Assembly (NCBI GenBank): GCA_963693305.1
Contig: OY855915.1
Location: 15,951,284-16,015,283, forward strand
Origin: Meandrina meandrites
Lineage: Eukaryota > Cnidaria > Anthozoa > Scleractinia > Meandrinidae
Length of the DNA stretch: 64,000 bases
Direction: 5' to 3'
Translations under genes and position numbers: made by a program
Notes under the pieces: generated by a model
Databases searched by the model: none
What the model saw: only the letters and a program-made list of their open reading frames with translations
Told to the model about the DNA's origin: nothing
Part shown: piece after piece, positions 22,601 to 64,000 of the stretch
Layout: each line of letters opens with the position of its first letter
Numbering within the stretch: the stretch's first letter is position 1

Positions 22601-23291
22601 ATTAACTAGGCATGGTAGGAACATTATAAATATTTCAGTAATTTTAGGTGCCTATAGGCAGCTGTATTTGATATAATGCTCACCACCTCCAAGAAAAAGA
22701 CAAAATTCCACGAATCGGGAGTGGGGAACTAATTCAAAGTAATTGTTTACGATTCTGGAGAAAAGCCGATTTGAAATAACAGAGGAAAGCGCGTCGTTGC
22801 GTATCCTCACAGGGAAAAATGCCTTAGTTTCAAATGATATCTTTAAGTGGAAAAGACTTTAAAAACTGTGAACCTTGGCGCTGTATGATTTTATTGGACA
22901 TTAAATAAAACACTCTTTTAAGCCGTGCTAACACAATGAGCACATAGCAAGCAATTGTCTTTATTAATAATTGATTCCGTTCATTGAACACACTGTCTCC
23001 TATTGTTTCTTTTGTACGATAAATGTGATGCATTTGTTCCGAGGTCTTGATTTTATTGTCAAATTTATACCCCAAGGTATTAGCCAATGGTAATGCGTCC
23101 ACTTGAAGCAATAATCATTTAAATTTACATTGCGGTGCGGAGCGAGCGAAACCTCTGCACAAGGACCATTAGCAATAACTGTGTTGAAACCAAAACAAAC
23201 ATTTCTCGTTATCGGCGATTTTAAGGAAGCCCGATCGAAAGTGATTTAATTTAAGTTTTTAGCAAGGTTATCAGAAGAAACGCTGTTCCAG
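19681..23291. other. Intergenic region between the myosin light chain gene and the plus-strand SMP/C2 gene
   Basis: A+T-rich, with a short GATAA microsatellite near 21476-21497. Open frames such as the one at 22830-23111 on the minus strand lack an ATG start and known motifs. No gene is called. Confidence 0.6.
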
Positions 23292-58325
<35,034 letters not shown>

Positions 58326-58526
58326 AAATGATGTATTTTCAGATTATTGAGCAAAGATTAATTAATATTGCGAAGTCTTCTGGACATACATTACGCGACG
58401 CAAATGTTTTAAATGAACACGTCGAACAATGAAAACGAGCTGTGCGGGTATAAATTAATTAAACGAGTATCTATAGCATTTTGAGAGCAGATGTCATCCA
58501 TAGAAAATTCACTGAGAGTAACTTTG

Positions 58527-58532
58527 AATAAA
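58527..58532 (+). promoter_or_regulatory. Polyadenylation signal AATAAA of the plus-strand SMP/C2 gene
   Basis: AATAAA lies 202 bases after the stop codon, the first exact hexamer downstream on this strand. Its use is inferred. Confidence 0.5.
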
Positions 58533-58763
58533 ACGTGAATGCGTTGTTGGTTTACAGGACTGCTTTAGTGACGACTACCGAAAGCATTTACACTTATTAA
58601 ACTGTTGAAATTTTTATAGTGGTCACATGCCCTGCCTTGAAAAACATTTTTTGGATTAGTTTATAACAGATAACGCGGGGCTAGGTTCCCGGGGTACGGG
58701 CTGCCGGGTTGTCGGGGCTCCGGGGTCTATGCCGAGAAAACATTTTTTTCCCAGGTACTCAGC

Positions 58764-58985
58764 CTATCTCCTTTTCAAACAAGGCAATATCTGCTGGTCT
58801 TCACTTCTCAACCGCTTGACAACGACAGTCTCTCCAATAAACTTCGTTTTATGAGCTACACCAAAAGAGCTACTTCCAATTTCTTCTTTTTCGTGAACGT
58901 CCACCCATTTAAACTCGCATAACCCTTCCACACCGAACGTCTTTTTAGACCCAGTTTTAGTGTTGGGTATTTTGAAACTCGACAT
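58764..58985 (-). pseudogene. Protein-kinase N-lobe fragment
   Basis: ATG at 58985 opens 73 residues. GLCEFKWVDVHEKEEIG, SSSFGVAHKTKFIGETVVVK and RLRSEDQ match a glycine-rich loop followed by the VVVK strand with the catalytic Lys. The frame then changes: the next frame reads DIALFEKEIG and stops. No C-lobe, HRD or DFG motif follows. It is a broken fragment, or a lone exon whose partners are outside; the frame change favours the first. Confidence 0.65.
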
Positions 58986-59919
58986 TATAGCTATTTCCGA
59001 CAGCTACCAAAATATACGTCACCACACACCAATTCATGAATGCAGCGAATAAGTGGACAACGCGGGACCCTGGTACGGGGTTCGGGAGTGTGGAAAACAC
59101 GGGGTCTATGGATAATACGGGGTCCCGCGCTTTAACAGCGGGTTGACTGCCAAAGGACGGTTTCTTACTATCATATTTTGGAAACCAGACCTCATATGGC
59201 CTCCCACGCAGCCGTTTTTAGGGAAGATCGGATTGCGCTCTCTCCCCACAAACGCCTGCTCTACCGAGAGCAACATTCCTTCCGCCGCTTAGTCAATCAA
59301 ATTTTACCTACCAATATCTGGTAGGTCACAGGGAGCCCTCACATCCGTTTAAAATATGAATAAAAGATTATTAACCAACCTTTGTGTTTTGTGCTTTCTG
59401 GCGGCCATTTTGAATTTTTAATACGCGCGCGGTCTGCTAGTGCGAGGTCTGGAACCGATATTACGGAAATCGCTCGGAGCCTGCTCGGAGCTCTAAGATC
59501 AAAGGCCCTTTGGGCTGTCTCGTGTCTCTTTTCAATATTTTTGTGTAATTTGAGATTTCAGTGTTAAAACGTTAAACCACAAGGTATAGCCTCGTTTTGG
59601 TGGTAAGTTTGTTTTCGTTCGATAATTTCATAAAATGACTGTTTTTTATAATTCTTTATGATGTATTGATGTCTTGTTTCTTTTGTTTTTGTAAAGTTCT
59701 CAGGCTCATAGGCTAGTTTTCTACCAGGTAGTTTTGTTTCGTCTTAAACTCAACCTGACAGTTGCAATTCGCTAAGGGTGCAGAGGATTACAAAGAAGGG
59801 GCATTCCAAATTAGGAAAAAATAGCTGCCCCCTTTCTTTGTCCGTGGTATATGCTAAAGTGTAAGATCAATGTAAGGCATTGACTTTGATCAGTATTAGA
59901 GAGTATTCTGGTCTCGAAT

Positions 59920-60180
59920 TTTCACTATTCGTTATCGTCGCTATTTAGGACTATTCGTCACTATTTACAACTATTCGTTAGTATTTGGAACTATTTGTCA
60001 CTTTTCGTTACTATTAGTCACTATTCAACTACTATTTGCTACTAGCCGGCTACTAGTCGTCATCATTCACGACTTACGACTCGTATCAGCTCGTGCATAT
60101 TGGACATGGATGACTTTTCGCATACTATTCGCGACTATTCGGGAGTATTCGTACTATTCGCGACTATGTGCTATTCGATT
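59920..60180. repeat. Minisatellite of CTATTCG-type units
   Basis: Many imperfect copies of ACTATTCGTCACTATT and GACTATTCG, just upstream of the TPR remnant. Confidence 0.75.
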
Positions 60181-60189
60181 TTTCCAGAC

Positions 60190-61160
60190 ATCTATTTAGA
60201 CCAAGCCGTCATTCAACACAGGAGAGGGGACTGCTCAGAAGCTTTCTAGTCAGAGAAGCGTGTACTCGACATCAGACTGAGGCTGTCTGGTGAAGAACAT
60301 CGAAAGACTGCTGACAGCTTCCATAAAGTAGGGGTTACACAACATTCACTGGGCGACTACATCTCCGTTCTTGAGCCCAAGAGTCATGCACTTGATATCA
60401 GACGGAAACTGTTTCCTGAAAACCATTCAGAGACTGCTGACAGCTATCTTTCAGTGGGGGTTACACAACATTCAGTTGGAGACTACAACTCTGCTCTCGA
60501 GCCCAAAAAGGGTGCACTTGGAATCAGACGGAAACTGTTTGGTGAGTATGACTAACAACAACCATGAAGTGAGGGTTACACAACATTCACTAGGAGACTT
60601 CACCTCTGCTCTTGCCTATGAGAAGTGTTCACTTGATATCACACTGAGACTGTTCGGTAAAAAACATCCAACGACCACTTACAGCTACCATTCAGTAGGT
60701 GTAACACAACATTCACTACTTGCCGACTACAAATTGTCCGCTCTTAAGTCCAAGAAGCGAGCGCTTTATATCAGATAGAAACTGTTTGGTGAAGGATAGT
60801 CAGAGACAGCTGACAGCTACCATTCAGTAGGGGTGTACACATCATTCACTGGGCGACTACATCTGACTGCTCTGGATCCGGATCCAAGCTTGTACTTGAT
60901 ATCAGTCTGAAACTGTTTGGTGAAGAACATTCAGAGATGGCTGAGAGATATCATTCAGTAGGGGTTACACAACATTCACTGGGCAACTACATCTCCACTC
61001 TGAAGTCCAAGAAGCGCGCGTATGATATTAGAATGAAAGCGTGTGGTAAAGAACACTTACAGACTGCTGACAGCTACCATTCAAAAGGGGTTACACAACA
61101 TTCACTGGGAGACTACATCTCTTGTCTCTAGTCAGACAAGCGTGCATTCGACATCAGAAT
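60190..61160 (+). pseudogene. Decayed tetratricopeptide (TPR) repeat array
   Basis: About eight units of roughly 126 bases. The repeated core is SYHSVGVTQHSLGDYISALK with KKRALDIRxKLFGEEH-like second helices, typical of kinesin-light-chain or nephrocystin-type TPRs. Stops and shifts occur in several units (for example at 60553, 60776 and 61129), so no single frame survives. No associated NACHT or other domain is seen nearby. Cnidarian genomes hold many such TPR genes, and this is probably a dead copy. Confidence 0.75.
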
Positions 61161-62958
61161 GAAACCGTTTGGTGACTGAGGACACCCAAAAACGGTCACA
61201 GCAATCGTTCAGTATTGTTTATTTTCAGTTTTGTTTCTCATTTTTAGCTCATTACCGGGTGAGTATACTGAATCATTACCAAAGTAAGTATATGAAACTT
61301 TATTTAAACAGGGTGGGTCATTCAGGTGGAAGACTAGTATCTATAGGTGCGCTGCATCTAAAACTTACATCACATTAAAATTTAAGATTAAAAATAGTAC
61401 TCCTTATTACAATGCTATTACAAAAAGAGGCTAAAATATACTTTACCAAAAAGCTTTTATAACAGGAAATGTTTCTCTAGGCTGTAAAAAGCTTGTATGT
61501 TATCTGCGCTTGCATTTTTCGCGCCTCTAAAAAGAAAGGTGTTTTAGAAGATTTACCATTTCCGGGGATGGGGAAAGCAGAGACCGGGGAACATTTTGCT
61601 GGGAAAATTTTAAGTCTTCTTTTTTCATATGCAAGAAATAAAAATGGCGAACATGCAGGAAAACGAAATGATGAAGCACTCGGGAAAACAAAATGACAAA
61701 ACAAGTGGGGAGACAAAATTACAAAACAGGCGGGAAAAAAAAATAACAGAACAAAATATTATTTATGAATTTTTACCAAAAAAGAACGTCCTCTCTATTT
61801 TTGACGCAAAAGAACGCAAGAGGAATTGAGCGTTACTCCAAGCATTCGTCCCCCACCTTCTGCGCCGACCGTTAAATTGCGCTGTTTTCCATATCTTTTG
61901 TGATTTATTGCCCGCTTTCTACGATCCAAGAACAATGTCAGAAAATAGAGTATTTCACACATGTTTCTTGCGACGAAAACGCTGAAAATGGAAATACCGG
62001 TATGTTTGTAACGAAATAGCATTCCCAAGGTAAGTTACAGGTAAACTCACCGCGGGAACACGTTACGAGGTGTTTGCCGTCACACACTTAACATTTAACA
62101 CTTTACCAAGGTCATTAATCTTTCACACTGTTTTCGGTGCGAAGTGCGAAAATGGATAATTCGAGGTGCTCGTTAGCAGCATCTCGCTTTTATTATTTAT
62201 ACTGTTTCGACAGTCCTCTACTGCTTTGTTATGTCAGTGTTTCAGACACCGAAGAATTAGAAGGCGAAGACTCCGTTTATATAAATCTCCTTGTTGGATG
62301 TTTCTAGGCCTAGAGATTAAATCGAAATACATCTAAGAAAATGCACTACAGATCTTCCTTGACTTGTGTTGTATTTAAACGCCAAATTTCCAAAAAAAGT
62401 AGCTTATACTTACAAATCACACGGAAATCAGCAAGCAATCCAGCCATGATTCTAAGAAAGACCACGTTTTTTCTGCCTCTAGTTGAACACGCAAAGTTGA
62501 CCTCCAGAAATATAAACCATATTTAATTTCAAGTTTCCCCGTTTATTTTATTTGCTTATCTTTGAGGTTTGCCTCGCGCGATCGGTCGTTTTATCTTGGG
62601 GTACTTGAAAAACCTACCTATTTACCTCGGTAACTTTCATGGGCGATTCTTTTGTTGTTTTTGATGTATCCATGGAAATGCACCGCGTTAAATTTACCTT
62701 GGGAAATGTTGGTCACACACGATTTGTGAGTTTTCCGAGGTAAAGAGCCCATTTACCACGGTAAAAGGACGATGTGTAACCGTAACTGTATAAGTTTGAC
62801 ACACTACACTTGACACTAAGCTATTCCGTCCTGGAAACCCTACACTGCTACACAGATCAAGTAATTTGTTCCAGTCAACTCTTGTTAATTACATTTTATG
62901 CAGTCACGAAAAACCTTTCAGTAATGATTCTCGCATCGCGACCGCATAAAAACAAAAT
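61161..62958. other. Stretch without recognised genes
   Basis: A+T-rich. There are short AAAACAAAATGACAAAACAG-like repeats at 61670-61760. No exon pair, domain or RNA gene could be supported. Confidence 0.5.
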
Positions 62959-63213
62959 CTTAATGTCACTGTTCCGCATATTCACTTTGAGTAACGCAAT
63001 ATTCAGTAACGCAATAATAAAGACAACAACAACAAGATGGCGTAATAGGGGGAACACAGCTCTGTGGCAGGTAGTTCGCGACTTCGGGCTGTGCGCGGAA
63101 AAATAAAAGCCTCACTTATCTCCCCACAAACTTGGGGATTAGGATAAGAGTATTGGCAGAGCCTTACTTATCTCCCCAGCGCTGCACGGGCTGGATAGGA
63201 CAAGATTCAGGCA
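62959..63213. repeat. Direct repeat, copy 1 (255 bp compared)
   Basis: Starts CTTAATGTCACTGTTCCGCA and matches 63746-64000 with one difference seen (A/C at 63194). Contains AAAATAAAAG and two ACTTATCTCCCCA boxes. Confidence 0.9.
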
Positions 63214-63745
63214 AAGGTATAGAGTTGCAAGGCAAAATAATGCCAAAAGCTTGGGGGAAGTCGCTACGCAGACTTAACCAAACCACAAAGTGTGACCCAT
63301 ATTTATTTAAAGCTTAAAGCCCTTCTCCAAAGGGAGGGAGGGTGGGAAAAAATATGAATACAGTTCTAGAGCAAACGAGTGTTCGTGCAAGGACTGCTAG
63401 AATAATGAACTTGGATAGCAATCAGCTGCTTTTAAAGCAAGACAATGTCTGTAAACACTACCAATAAGTGAGCTTGTACTATGAACTACTTAGACATTGC
63501 GTGTTGAACTACCAGCTATGAATGAGAGCTTTTGATACTTTAACCAATCCCAGAAGTGCTTACATTGCTTCTGTGGTTGTACGAGCTACATAAGATAAAA
63601 TTCTAGACATGAAAGACAACTGTTCCGAGTCCTATGACTAGAAAGCATTCACTATTCATTATTACAGGAAAACAACATTGCACGCAAGCACCCCTACGGC
63701 GTCACGCTCCATTAAATGCATTTTACTTATGTTTGTAAATGCTTG

Positions 63746-64000
63746 CTTAATGTCACTGTTCCGCATATTCACTTTGAGTAACGCAATATTCAGTAACGCA
63801 ATAATAAAGACAACAACAACAAGATGGCGTAATAGGGGGAACACAGCTCTGTGGCAGGTAGTTCGCGACTTCGGGCTGTGCGCGGAAAAATAAAAGCCTC
63901 ACTTATCTCCCCACAAACTTGGGGATTAGGATAAGAGTATTGGCAGAGCCTTACTTATCTCCCCAGCGCTGCACGGGCTGGATCGGACAAGATTCAGGCA
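63746..64000. repeat. Direct repeat, copy 2, cut by the window edge
   Basis: Same sequence as 62959-63213, offset 787 bases. How far it continues cannot be seen. Confidence 0.9.

Noticed and set aside
22830..23111. 93-residue minus-strand frame upstream of the plus-strand gene
   Set aside because: Starts without ATG, no motif recognised, A+T-rich sequence.

Overview
This is animal nuclear DNA. It has A+T-rich sequence, many small exons with GT..AG introns, a metazoan-type myosin light chain, an L1/Tx1-like LINE, tRNA-derived SINEs and dense small DNA transposons. The repeat ends and gene style look cnidarian, most likely a stony coral or other anthozoan. That is a judgement from reading; no species marker was found.

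Two paralogous genes for SMP- and C2-domain lipid-transfer proteins (extended-synaptotagmin/tricalbin-like) are arranged head to head. The minus-strand gene runs from 17406 leftwards past the window edge (28 coding exons seen). The plus-strand gene runs from 23292 to 58325 (22 coding exons, 3309 coding bases, 1102 residues, complete). Through the first 20 exons all intron phases agree, and eight exon pairs have the same length, so the pair comes from an inverted duplication. The proteins share an N-terminal membrane hairpin, an SMP lipid-binding module and three C2 domains, then diverge. The minus copy has a hydrophobic exon and a fourth C2-like region. The plus copy has a Ser/basic tail ending in a small zinc-ribbon motif. 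By family knowledge such proteins tether the ER to other membranes and move lipids in a calcium-regulated way. Between the two genes lies an intronless essential myosin light chain-like gene (19228-19680).

Most of the remaining sequence is mobile DNA. Intron 1 of the plus gene (23.6-33.5 kb) holds an inverted duplication of a repeat, one copy of which is split by a 4.28-kb TTAA-flanked element with terminal inverted repeats of about 750 bp. The other copy preserves the empty site. Intron 3 has a 917-bp AGT/AGC trinucleotide tract and two TTAA elements that share one TTAA. Introns 5 and 6 carry two copies of a palindrome-ended element. In intron 6 a SINE was split by a full-length LINE, and the LINE was in turn entered by one of those palindrome-ended elements and by a 133-bp MITE inside ORF1. 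Each of these layers except the palindrome-ended element has a recognisable target-site duplication. The minus gene's introns hold many short inverted-repeat elements of the TTAA, 8-bp and 9/10-bp target-site classes.

Right of 58.5 kb there are only gene remnants: a kinase N-lobe fragment, a decayed TPR array and a near-identical direct repeat at the window edge. No tRNA gene, rRNA gene or CRISPR array was seen.
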